The notes beneath the pieces are model-generated. The model was not told the DNA's origin, searched no databases, and saw nothing but the letters and a program-made list of their open reading frames with translations. From Ideonella dechloratans (GTDB lineage Bacteria; Pseudomonadota; Gammaproteobacteria; Burkholderiales; Burkholderiaceae_C), in NCBI RefSeq assembly GCF_021049305.1, contig NZ_CP088081.1, forward strand, positions 3,224,001 to 3,288,000: a DNA stretch of 64,000 nucleotides, written 5' to 3'. Positions within the stretch are counted from its first letter, which is position 1, and each line of letters begins with the position of its first letter. Positions 56,000-63,612 of the stretch are shown here, piece by piece. Position numbers and translations under genes: made by a program.

Positions 56000-56335
56000 T
56001 CAGCCGCCCCAGCCCAGGCCCAGGCGCAGCACCAGCATGACGGCCGTGCCGCACACGATGGTGCCCAGGATGTCGCGCCGCCAGGCGAACCAGCCAGCCG
56101 CCGCCAGCGCGCCCCACAGCCGCGGCGCCTGCCAGCTGTGCAGCAATTGGCCGTGGTCCATCAGCACCTCGGGCGCCACCACGGCCATCAGTGCGGCCAG
56201 CGGCGCATAGCGCAGCGCATCGCGCAGCCAGCCGGGCATGGGGATGTCGCGCCGCGGCAGCGAGAAGAAGCCACGGGTCACGATGGTGATCACGGTCATG
56301 CCGATCAGGGTGATCCAGGTCTCCAGCGGGCTCAT
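56000..56335 (-). CDS. azlD: Branched-chain amino-acid exporter small subunit AzlD
   Basis: A 111-residue membrane protein with about three to four hydrophobic segments and the family start WITLIGMTVITIVTRGFFSL, then LRDALRYAPLAALMAVVAPEVL. It overlaps azlC by one base (TGATG), the usual coupled arrangement. The pair exports branched-chain or related amino acids. Confidence 0.92.
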   Translation of the reverse strand: MSPLETWITLIGMTVITIVTRGFFSLPRRDIPMPGWLRDALRYAPLAALMAVVAPEVLMDHGQLLHSWQAPRLWGALAAAGWFAWRRDILGTIVCGTAVMLVLRLGLGWGG

Positions 56336-57081
56336 CACAGCTCCTTGCGCTGGGCCAGCAGGCGACCGGCCGGGGCCAGGTGGTCCATCACCAGACCGAT
56401 GGCGACCGCTGCGGCGATGGCCACCACGATGTTGAGCTTGAGCGGCAGCGCGTAGGCCGCCAGCGCGGCACAGGCCGCCACGGCGCCGGCCACCCAGGTG
56501 GCACGGTCCACCAGCAGGGTGCCGGTCAGACCCATCAGCGCCAGGGTGCCGGCAAAACCCAGGCCCCATTCGGTGGGAATGTGGTGGGCCAGCACGATGC
56601 CCAGCACCGAGAAGCCCTGCCAGGCCAGCCAGTTCACCGCCGCCCCGCCCCAGAAGAAGGGCCACTGACCCGACTGGGGCACAGGATCGGGGTAGGCCTT
56701 GACGAACAGGACGTAGTTCAGGTCACCGGCCAGGTAGGCGTGGGCCACCTTCTGCCAGAAGGGACGGTGGCCGAAGTAGGGCCGCCAGCCGGCACTGAAA
56801 ATGACGAAGCGCAGGTTGACGCAGGCCGCGGTGGCCCAGACCAGCCACATCGGCGCGCCCTGCACGATCAGCGGCAGCGCCGCCAGCTGGGCACTGCCGG
56901 CAAAGACCAGCAAGGTCATGGCCAGCGACAGCGGCACGCCCAGGCCGCTCTTGACCATGGCCACACCGGTCACCAGGCCCCAGGCGCCTATACCCAGCGA
57001 GGCACTGCCCAGTTCCCGGAAGCCCCGGGCGAACGCGGGATCCCGCCACAGCGGCGAGGTCCCGGAGGTGTCGTCATGCAT
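56335..57081 (-). CDS. azlC: Branched-chain amino-acid exporter large subunit AzlC
   Basis: A 248-residue polytopic protein: GFRELGSASLGIGAWGLVTGVAMVKSGLGVPLSLAMTLLVFAGSAQLAALPLI is the AzlC signature region, followed by VNLRFVIFSAGWRPYF. It starts 48 bases after the HiPIP gene on the same strand; functional links to the alcohol-oxidation genes are not evident. Confidence 0.94.
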   Translation of the reverse strand: MHDDTSGTSPLWRDPAFARGFRELGSASLGIGAWGLVTGVAMVKSGLGVPLSLAMTLLVFAGSAQLAALPLIVQGAPMWLVWATAACVNLRFVIFSAGWRPYFGHRPFWQKVAHAYLAGDLNYVLFVKAYPDPVPQSGQWPFFWGGAAVNWLAWQGFSVLGIVLAHHIPTEWGLGFAGTLALMGLTGTLLVDRATWVAGAVAACAALAAYALPLKLNIVVAIAAAVAIGLVMDHLAPAGRLLAQRKEL

Positions 57082-57129
57082 GTCGCCATTGTGGCCGAGG
57101 GCTCTTGGCCCCGGTCACCGGCGGGACGG

Positions 57130-57462
57130 TCAGGCGGGCTTCTTGACCCAGGCGTTGCACCAGCCGTTGGCGTGGATCTGCTTGCGGCCGAACATGGCGC
57201 AGCCCGCCCACTCGTCGGTGGCGGCGCCCTGGAAGAAGCCGCAGTCCACGCAGCGCTGCGAGGGCTGGTGCTTGGGGAACTTGGCGCTGTCGACCTTGGT
57301 GGTGTCGTGCTTGTAGCCCAGGGCCACCGCGGTCTCGTCGGTTTCCTCGACGTGCTTGACCGGCAGGGCCGCCAGGGCGGATTCGGACAGGGCGGCCCCC
57401 GCACCAGCCACACCCAGGGCCTGGATCATGAAGACGCGACGGGAGAAGAAGGAAGAGTTCAT
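57130..57462 (-). CDS. High-potential iron-sulfur protein (HiPIP)
   Basis: A 110-residue periplasmic electron carrier. SRRVFMIQALGVAGAGAAL at 7-25 is a twin-arginine signal, as expected for a protein folded around its cluster before export. Four Cys at 71, 74, 88 and 102 (CVDC, AGC, GWC) ligate one [4Fe-4S]3+/2+ cluster. It lies 89 bases after the PQQ dehydrogenase on the same strand with GGAG eight bases before the ATG, so it is a good candidate for the dehydrogenase's electron acceptor, which is normally a cytochrome c. HiPIPs also serve photosynthetic or respiratory chains, so the link is inference. Confidence 0.93.
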   Translation of the reverse strand: MNSSFFSRRVFMIQALGVAGAGAALSESALAALPVKHVEETDETAVALGYKHDTTKVDSAKFPKHQPSQRCVDCGFFQGAATDEWAGCAMFGRKQIHANGWCNAWVKKPA

Positions 57463-57475
57463 GCTGCGTACTCCA

Positions 57476-57496
57476 GCCGGAGGGCCAGCCTCCGGC
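57476..57496 (-). promoter_or_regulatory. Hairpin between the PQQ dehydrogenase and HiPIP genes
   Basis: GCCGGAGG/CCTCCGGC, an eight-base-pair stem with a five-base loop, next to a second GC-rich repeat (GGGGAGGG/CCCTCCC). No T-run. It could lower readthrough or stabilise one part of the message, adjusting the enzyme-to-carrier ratio. Confidence 0.4.
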
Positions 57497-57551
57497 GCGG
57501 GAGGGAGCCCTCGGCCCCCTCCCCGGTCATCGAAAGATCAGACGAAGGTGA

Positions 57552-59297
57552 TCAGCTCTTGGGCAGCTTGAACACCCACATCATGCCGCCCTGCTCGAGG
57601 AAGTTGACCCGCTTGGCCACTTCGCCACCCCACAGCGGCACGGCGCCACCCCAGCCCGAGGCCACGGCCACGTACTGCTCGCCGTTCTGCTGCCAGGTGA
57701 TCGGAGGGGCCACCACGCCCGAACCGGTCTGGAACTGCCAGACCACCTTGCCGGTCTTGGCGTCGGCCGCCTTCAGGTAGCCCTCGGGCGTGCCCCAGAA
57801 GACCAGGTTGCCGCCGGTGGTCAGCACACCACCCCACAGCGGGGCGTTGTCCTTGACTTCCCAGACGATCTTGCCGGTCTTGGGGTCCACCGCACGCAGG
57901 GCACCGATGTAGTCGTCGTTGAGCGGCTTGATGGTGAAGCCCGCGCCCAGGTAGGCCGCGCCCTTCTTGTAGGCCACCGGCTCGTTCCAGATCTCCATGC
58001 CCCACTCGTTGGAGGGCACGTAGAACAGGTGGGTCTGCGGGCTGTAGGCCATCGGCATCTGGTTCTTGCCGCCCAGGAAGCCCGGTGCCGCGAAGACCTC
58101 GCTGCCCTTCTTGCCGTCGCCTGCGGTCGGATCACCCGGGCGGTTTTCCGGCACGAAGTTCGGACGGCCGGTCTTCAGGTCCACGCCCGTGGCCCAGGTG
58201 ATCTTCTTGACGAAGGGGAAGGCGTTCTGCAGCTTGCCGGTGTTGGCGTCCAGCACGTAGAAGAAGCCGTTGCGGTCGGCCTTGGCGCCCAGGCGCTTGC
58301 CGTCCTGGTCGAAGGTGATGAACTCGTTGGCGCCGTCGAAGTCCCAGCTGTCGTTGGGCGTGCCCTGGTAGTGCCAGACGATCTTGCCGGTCTTCACGTC
58401 GATGGCGACGGTGGAGCAGGAGAACAGGTTGTCGCCCTTGCGCAGGTGGCTGTTCCAGGGGGCCGGGTTGCCGGTGCCGAAGTAGGCCAGGCCGGTCTTG
58501 GAGTCGTAGGTGCCGCCCAGCCAGGTGGCCGCGCCGCCGGTCTTCCACAGGTCACCCGGCCAGGTCTGATTGGTCGTGCCGGAGATGCCGTTTTCCTTCT
58601 TGTTGCCGTCCTTGTCCCAGATGTAGCCCATGTGGCCTTCGACGGTCGGGCGGGTCCAGACCAGCTTGCCTGTCTTGGGGTCACGCGCCTCGACGCGGCC
58701 GACCACGCCGAATTCGCCACCGGACACGCCGGTCAGCAGCAGGCCGCCCGCGATGATGGGAGCGGCGGTGGCCGAGTAGCCGGCCGAGTAGTCGTCGATC
58801 TTGGTCTTCCAGACCAGATCACCGGTGTCCTGCTTCAGGGCCACCAGCTGGGCATCCAGCGTGGCGAAGATCACCAGATCGTCGTACAGCGCGGCGCCGC
58901 GGTTGACCACGTCGCAGCAGGGCATGATGCCCTCGGGCAGACGGTGCTCGTACTTCCAGAGCTTCTTGCCGGTGGCGGCATCCAGCGCGTACAGGCGCGA
59001 GTAGGAACCGGTGATGAACATCCGGCCGTTGTAGACCAGCGGCTGGGCTTCCTGGCCGCGCTGCTTCTCACCGCCGAAGGAGAAAGCCCACACGGGGGTC
59101 AGCTTGCTGACGTTGGCCGTGTTGATCTTGTTGAGCGGCGAGAAGCGCTGGCCTTGCGGGGTGCCTCCCCAGCTCAGCACATTGCCCGAGGCCGAAGACT
59201 CGGTGTCGATCATCTGATCGGTCACGCCGGCAGCGTGGGTGGTGGCAGCAGCTGCCAGGCCAATGGCCATCATCAGGTTCAAGAGGGTCGGTCGCAT
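57552..59297 (-). CDS. PQQ-dependent alcohol dehydrogenase with lanthanide-type metal site
   Basis: A 581-residue periplasmic eight-bladed quinoprotein of the methanol/ethanol dehydrogenase family. Signal peptide ends AHA (about 22). Vicinal Cys127-Cys128 forms the disulfide over PQQ; Glu195 (GVSGGEFG), Asn277 (GTGNPAPWN) and catalytic Asp319 (DSWDFDG) are the metal/active-site residues. Asp321, two residues after the catalytic Asp, is the extra ligand that marks lanthanide-dependent enzymes (XoxF, PedH); calcium enzymes have Ala or Ser/Thr. It oxidises a primary alcohol to aldehyde or acid; which alcohol is unknown. ATG at 59297 follows GAGGAG. Expression is predicted from a sigma54 promoter 58 bases upstream. 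Confidence 0.94.
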   Translation of the reverse strand: MRPTLLNLMMAIGLAAAATTHAAGVTDQMIDTESSASGNVLSWGGTPQGQRFSPLNKINTANVSKLTPVWAFSFGGEKQRGQEAQPLVYNGRMFITGSYSRLYALDAATGKKLWKYEHRLPEGIMPCCDVVNRGAALYDDLVIFATLDAQLVALKQDTGDLVWKTKIDDYSAGYSATAAPIIAGGLLLTGVSGGEFGVVGRVEARDPKTGKLVWTRPTVEGHMGYIWDKDGNKKENGISGTTNQTWPGDLWKTGGAATWLGGTYDSKTGLAYFGTGNPAPWNSHLRKGDNLFSCSTVAIDVKTGKIVWHYQGTPNDSWDFDGANEFITFDQDGKRLGAKADRNGFFYVLDANTGKLQNAFPFVKKITWATGVDLKTGRPNFVPENRPGDPTAGDGKKGSEVFAAPGFLGGKNQMPMAYSPQTHLFYVPSNEWGMEIWNEPVAYKKGAAYLGAGFTIKPLNDDYIGALRAVDPKTGKIVWEVKDNAPLWGGVLTTGGNLVFWGTPEGYLKAADAKTGKVVWQFQTGSGVVAPPITWQQNGEQYVAVASGWGGAVPLWGGEVAKRVNFLEQGGMMWVFKLPKS

Positions 59298-59321
59298 GTT
59301 GTCTCCTCGTGGGTGGGCGCC

Positions 59322-59337
59322 GTCCGGTGGACCGGAC
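59322..59337. promoter_or_regulatory. Palindrome in the PQQ dehydrogenase leader
   Basis: GTCCGGT-GG-ACCGGAC, seven-base perfect arms, between the predicted transcription start (59355) and the ATG. In RNA it could fold into a stem; as DNA it could bind a dimer. Confidence 0.4.
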
Positions 59338-59366
59338 TGGCGTGCGGTTGAGCGCCGTCAAACAGC

Positions 59367-59381
59367 GCAATGTCCGTGCCA
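59367..59381 (-). promoter_or_regulatory. Sigma54 (-24/-12) promoter of the PQQ dehydrogenase
   Basis: The minus strand reads TGGCACGGACATTGC, an exact match to TGGCACG-N4-TTGC. Predicted start near 59355, giving a 58-base leader before the ATG. Confidence 0.85.
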
Positions 59382-59486
59382 TGGCCGGGGCAGGATTCCG
59401 GAGCCCTTGCGGGTCTGCAAAGGCCGGGGTGTCCACGGGTTTCCCCGTTCGTCGGATACCGGATTGCTACAAGCTTGAACACCGGG

Positions 59487-59516
59487 TGTCCCAGTTCGAC
59501 GTGTCGCAGCGGGACA
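59487..59516. promoter_or_regulatory. 30-bp imperfect palindrome, probable sigma54 activator site
   Basis: Outer arms TGTCCC/GGGACA and inner CGAC-GT-GTCG; 11 of 14 arm positions match. The right half alone is a 15-bp dyad, TGTCGC-AGC-GGGACA. Its centre is about 128 bases from the centre of the sigma54 promoter, a normal enhancer distance. It differs from the TGYTG dyads of the sulfur island, so a different activator, not encoded in the window, is expected. Confidence 0.55.
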
Positions 59517-59522
59517 GGCGGC

Positions 59523-60512
59523 TCAGGCCCTGAGCCCGGGCCAGCCCGCACTGGCCCAGCGACGTCCGGCCTTGTCGATGGTCATCACCGCCACGCCCCA
59601 GTCCCGCGCCACGGCGGCGGCGCCCTGGGGGCCGGCCATGAAGACGACCTTGGTCAGCGCATCGGCCAGCGCGCCTTCGCGCGCCAGCACGCTGACCTCG
59701 GCAAAGGCCGGTGGCGAATCGCCGGTGCGCGGATCCAGGATGTGGTGGTGGCGGAAGTCCGGCGTGAAGCAGCTGGGGTTGTCGGCCGAGGTGGCCAGAC
59801 AGGCGCCCTGCAGCCCCACCCGGTCCACCCAGGCCTCGGCCTGGCGCGGGTCGGCCACCGCCAGCGTCCAGGGCTGTCCCTTGGCGTTGTGCCCCTGGGC
59901 CGCCCACTCGCCGGCATCGACCAGGGCATGGGCCACGCCGTGGCGGCGCAGCAGCCGGGCCGTCAGGTCGGCCGCATGGCCCTGGGCAATGCCGTTGAGC
60001 GTGACACCCATGCCCGGCTGCGCCAGGCGGATCTCGTCCGTCGCCAGGTGCAGGCCCTGCCAGCCCACCTTCTGCCGCGCGGCCTCACGCTCCGCCGACG
60101 TGGGCAAGCGCCCCTGCTGGCGGCAGCGGTCGTACAGCACCCACAGCGGCTGCACCGTGACATCGAAGCTGCCGCCGCTGCGCGCCGAGATGGCCTGGGC
60201 ACGGCGCAGCAGGCCCAGCAGATCGGCCGGCGGATGGGCCAGCCGCCCCTCGCGGTTCAGGCGCGAGAGCGCGCTGTCCGGATCGAACAGGTTCATCTGC
60301 CCGTGCAGGCGCTGCAGCAGCGCCACCGCGGCATCCAGCGCCTCGCGCAGACGCTCCGGATCGGTGTGGGCGGCCTGCAGGCTCAGCGTGGTGCCGAAGC
60401 CCACCAGCGAACGGGTGTCCCAGTGCAGGGGCTTGGCGGACGTCGCGGCACGGGCCGCGGCAGGAGCCAGCAGCGCCCCCAGGGCGCAGCGGAGGAACTG
60501 TTGTCGGCGCAT
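59523..60512 (-). CDS. apbE: FAD:protein FMN transferase (ApbE/NosX family)
   Basis: A 329-residue exported protein: signal MRRQQFLRCALGALLAPAAARA, FGTTLSLQAAHTD, LNGIAQGHAADLTARLL (FAD-binding region), LVDAGEWAAQG and the Mg-site region DALTKVVFMAGPQGA. ApbE attaches FMN covalently to Thr in partner proteins in the periplasm. The obvious partner is the NosR-like protein encoded 18 bases upstream on the same transcript. Confidence 0.92.
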   Translation of the reverse strand: MRRQQFLRCALGALLAPAAARAATSAKPLHWDTRSLVGFGTTLSLQAAHTDPERLREALDAAVALLQRLHGQMNLFDPDSALSRLNREGRLAHPPADLLGLLRRAQAISARSGGSFDVTVQPLWVLYDRCRQQGRLPTSAEREAARQKVGWQGLHLATDEIRLAQPGMGVTLNGIAQGHAADLTARLLRRHGVAHALVDAGEWAAQGHNAKGQPWTLAVADPRQAEAWVDRVGLQGACLATSADNPSCFTPDFRHHHILDPRTGDSPPAFAEVSVLAREGALADALTKVVFMAGPQGAAAVARDWGVAVMTIDKAGRRWASAGWPGLRA

Positions 60513-60530
60513 GGCAAACCTCCTGCGGGT

Positions 60531-62696
60531 TCAGGCCGGCGCGCGGCCGGGCCGCTGGGCCGGCACCGCGCGGATCGGGATCACCCGCTGGCGCGCCTGG
60601 GCGATCAGCGGGGCACAGCGGGCCGGGTCGTCGTGGATGGCCACGCAGTCCAGGCACTGGAAGCACTCGGCGTAGTCCACCGTGCCCTCGGGCGCGATGG
60701 CCTGGTAATGGCAGCGGTGGCGGCAGGTCTGGCAGGGCGTGCCGCACTCCATGCGCCGGGCGATCCAGTCCCAGCGGCGCAGCCGGCCCAGCAGGGCCAG
60801 GCCCGCGCCCAAGGGGCAGAGGTAGCGACAGAAGCCCTTGTAGAGAAACAGCGAGAGAGCCAGCAGCCCCACCGCCCAGACCACCGCCGGCCAGGCCCGC
60901 TGGAAGCCCAGGGTGATGGCCGTCTTGAAGGGCTCGAACTCCACCACCCGGTCCACCCAGGCGCCATGCACCGGCGCCACGGCGGCCACGCCGACGATCC
61001 CCGCCAGCACGACGTACTTCAAACGCTTGAGGCGCCGGTCCCAGACCTGGCGCAGGCGCCGGGGCTTGATCCCCAGCCTTTGGCCCAGCTGCGAGACCAG
61101 CTCCTGGAAGGCGCCGAAGGGGCACAGCCAGCCGCAGAAGGTGCCGCGGCCCCACAGCACCAGGCTCACCGCCACCACGGCCCACAGCGCCACGGTCATC
61201 GGGTCGAGCAGGAAGAAGCCCAGGCCGCGCCCCTCGCGCAGGGCCTGGATGAGCGCGGTGAGGTTGACGATGGAGAGCTGCCCCTGGGCCCACCAGCCGA
61301 TGAAGCCCAGCGTGAAGAGCAGGAAACCCACCCGCGCCCGCGGCAGCCAGTGTGGCCGGCTCACCCACACCGACGGCCGCAGCAGCGCGCCGCCCAGCAG
61401 GGCCAGCGCCACTGCCAGCACGGCCAGGTCCACCCAGCGGCTCTTCCAGGCCGCCACCCACGGCGCCTGGGGCGGCTCGGGGCGGATCAGCTGGTCCTCC
61501 GGCAGGGTGTAGCGCAGCGTGAAGTCGCGGGCGATCTTCTCGACGAAGCCGGAGCCCTTGGTGCGCACCACCCGCAGGCCGAAGTCCAGCGGCTGGCCCG
61601 GGTCCAGGCCGGCCGCGCCGATCACGCGCATGACCTTGGCATCGCGGCCGTTCCAGCCGGGCGGCAGCTTCAGCGGCTCATCCAGGTCCAGGTCGCGCAG
61701 CTCGATCGAGAGCTCGCCCTGGTGCAGGTTCAGGCGGTCGGGCACCGCGCCGCGGGTGAAGTCCTCGCCCACGAAGCTGTAGCCCGACAGCGGCACCACC
61801 AGCAGGGCCTGGTCGCCCGGATCCAGCCGGCCCTTCAGGTGCTCCCAGCCGGCCTCGCTGAGCAGGTTGCGGCCCACCAGCGGCGCGCTCAGCCAGGCCA
61901 CCGCCACTTCCGCCAGCGGCGGTGCGCCCGGCGGCACCGGCTGTTCCACGCCGCTGCCGGCAAAGGCCTTCTCGCCCTCGGCCGCCCCCACCGTCAGCAC
62001 GCTGAGCAGGCCCGCGCGCTGGAGGGCGGCGGCATCCATCGGCCGCCAGCTGTCCTCGCGCACCCGGGCCAGGCTGGCCGGGTCGGCACCGCCGGCCCAG
62101 CCCATCTTGGCCCGGGCCACCTGCAGGGCGGCCGACAGCACGCTCTGGTTGACGATGCGCACCGAGGCGGTGGCCTTGGCGACGCCGTCGAAGGTGACAT
62201 TGGCGCTGGTGGCCTGCACGCCGCGCGGCCCCGGTCCGCCGATGCGCACCGACTGGCGCAGCGACAGGCCCTTGTACTGCTCGACGAAGTGCAGCAGCGG
62301 CGCCGGCCCCAGGCCATCGACAAAGACCGGCTCGTGCTGCGACACCACCTGCACATCGACCAGCCGGCCCTGCGGGTCCAGCACGATGAGCAGGTCCACC
62401 GGCGTGCCGGAAAACCCCGGCAGCGCCGCGAAATCGACCGACTCGAAAACGTAGCCGGCCAGCGAGCGGGAGGTGGTCTCCGGTCGGAACACCGGCCAGA
62501 CCGGCAGCTGTGCATCACGCTCGCCCAGCACCAGCGGCGCCGGCAGGCGGGCCTGCAGCGCAGCCGCATCCAGCTGACCGGCCCAGCCCGGCAGGCTGGC
62601 CAGCAGCAACCACACCGACACCCAGGCCGCCACCCAGTGGCGGGCGATGGCGCCCAGACGGCGCAGCAGGCTCACGATCACCCTCTCTCCCCTCAT
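60531..62696 (-). CDS. NosR/NirI-like flavin and iron-sulfur membrane protein
   Basis: A 721-residue protein: N-terminal signal/anchor (about 15-40), a periplasmic FMN-binding-type domain with DGVAKAT at 170-176 (Thr176 the candidate flavin site), then several membrane segments (from about 420), two CxxxCP motifs (FCGWLCPFGA and FCRYLCPLGA) and a cytoplasmic ferredoxin-like part CGTPCQTCRHRC and CFQCLDCVAIHDDPARC with ligands for two [4Fe-4S] clusters. NosR proteins pass quinol electrons to periplasmic partners. No nosZ is in the window; the neighbours are alcohol-oxidation genes. ATG at 62696 overlaps the permease stop (ATGA); GTG codons at 62681 and 62675 follow a strong AGGGGAGAGAGG and may be the true start. 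Confidence 0.87.
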   Translation of the reverse strand: MRGERVIVSLLRRLGAIARHWVAAWVSVWLLLASLPGWAGQLDAAALQARLPAPLVLGERDAQLPVWPVFRPETTSRSLAGYVFESVDFAALPGFSGTPVDLLIVLDPQGRLVDVQVVSQHEPVFVDGLGPAPLLHFVEQYKGLSLRQSVRIGGPGPRGVQATSANVTFDGVAKATASVRIVNQSVLSAALQVARAKMGWAGGADPASLARVREDSWRPMDAAALQRAGLLSVLTVGAAEGEKAFAGSGVEQPVPPGAPPLAEVAVAWLSAPLVGRNLLSEAGWEHLKGRLDPGDQALLVVPLSGYSFVGEDFTRGAVPDRLNLHQGELSIELRDLDLDEPLKLPPGWNGRDAKVMRVIGAAGLDPGQPLDFGLRVVRTKGSGFVEKIARDFTLRYTLPEDQLIRPEPPQAPWVAAWKSRWVDLAVLAVALALLGGALLRPSVWVSRPHWLPRARVGFLLFTLGFIGWWAQGQLSIVNLTALIQALREGRGLGFFLLDPMTVALWAVVAVSLVLWGRGTFCGWLCPFGAFQELVSQLGQRLGIKPRRLRQVWDRRLKRLKYVVLAGIVGVAAVAPVHGAWVDRVVEFEPFKTAITLGFQRAWPAVVWAVGLLALSLFLYKGFCRYLCPLGAGLALLGRLRRWDWIARRMECGTPCQTCRHRCHYQAIAPEGTVDYAECFQCLDCVAIHDDPARCAPLIAQARQRVIPIRAVPAQRPGRAPA

Positions 62697-63565
62697 CCCG
62701 CCAGCCCCCGGCCGCCGGCCCGGCCCAGGCCGCGCCGCGGGTCGTAAGCCCAGCAGGCCAGCGCGAAACTGACGACGAGCGTGCCCAGCACGATCCAGGG
62801 CGAGGCGCCGGCCGACTGGCCGTGAAAAGCAAAACGCATCCACTCCACGGCATGGGTGAATGGATTGAGCCGGGCCGCCGCGCTGACCCAGCCGGCACCG
62901 GAGGCCTGCAGCTTCCACAGCGGGTAGAGCGCCGTGGAGAGGAAGTACAGCGGGAAGATCACGAAGTTCATCGCGCCGGCGAAGTTCTCCAGCTGGCGCA
63001 CGGTGACCGACAGCAGCAGGCCCAGCGCGGCCAGCATCAGCGCGCTGGTCAACAGGGCCAGCAGCCCGCCCAGGGCCGCCAGCGGCTGCCAGGGCAGCGT
63101 GCTGCCCATCAGCGCAGCCACCGCCAGGAAGGCCGCCACCTGCACCAGGCTCAGCACGGCAGCGGCCAGCAGCCGTGCGCCCAGCAGCAGCGGGCGCGGC
63201 AGTGGTGCGGTCAACAAGAGGCGCATCAGGCCCATCTCGCGGTCATAGACCAGCGCCAGCGAGGATTGCATGCCGTTGAAGAGCATGACCATGCCCATCA
63301 GGCCGGGCAGCACGTAGGTGGCGTAGTCCACTGCGGCGCCGTAGGGTGCGGTGGGCTGGGCGCCCAGGTCGTGGCGGAAGCCCGCGGCAAACACCGCCAG
63401 CCAAAGCAGGGGCCGCACCAGGGCCGAGACCAGGCGGCCGCGCTGCTGCACGAAGCGCTGCAGCTCGCGGCCGACGATGGCCGCCACCGCGCCGGCCACA
63501 TGGGCCAGCGGTGCGCGGCGGTGCAGGGGCTGCGTGAGCACGAGGACGGGATGGGGGGAGCGCAT
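62693..63565 (-). CDS. ABC-2 type permease (PedC-like, alcohol dehydrogenase-associated)
   Basis: A 290-residue membrane protein with about six hydrophobic segments; VGRELQRFVQQRGRLVSALVRPLLWLAVFAAGFR, YVLPGLMGMVMLFNGMQSSLALVYDREMGLMRLLLTAPLPRPLLLGARLLAA and MNFVIFPLYFLSTALYPL are typical of the ABC-2 exporter group found beside PQQ alcohol dehydrogenases. The transported molecule is unknown. It overlaps the NosR-like gene by four bases and follows the ATPase gene by 47. The ATG lacks a clear ribosome site. Confidence 0.85.
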   Translation of the reverse strand: MRSPHPVLVLTQPLHRRAPLAHVAGAVAAIVGRELQRFVQQRGRLVSALVRPLLWLAVFAAGFRHDLGAQPTAPYGAAVDYATYVLPGLMGMVMLFNGMQSSLALVYDREMGLMRLLLTAPLPRPLLLGARLLAAAVLSLVQVAAFLAVAALMGSTLPWQPLAALGGLLALLTSALMLAALGLLLSVTVRQLENFAGAMNFVIFPLYFLSTALYPLWKLQASGAGWVSAAARLNPFTHAVEWMRFAFHGQSAGASPWIVLGTLVVSFALACWAYDPRRGLGRAGGRGLAG

Positions 63566-63612
63566 GGGGGGAACCGCGGACGGGGGCAACAACGGGAAGG
63601 TTCGGTGCCGGC

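Noticed and set aside
60531..62696. Assignment of the NosR-like gene to a nitrous oxide reductase cluster
   Set aside because: No nosZ, nosD or nosL is seen, and the adjoining ABC-2 genes and PQQ dehydrogenase fit alcohol oxidation better; a nos cluster just outside the window cannot be excluded.
59370..62747. A 1125-residue plus-strand open frame opposite apbE and the NosR-like gene
   Set aside because: Gln/His/Arg-rich antisense shadow; the minus strand carries recognisable cysteine motifs and ApbE motifs.
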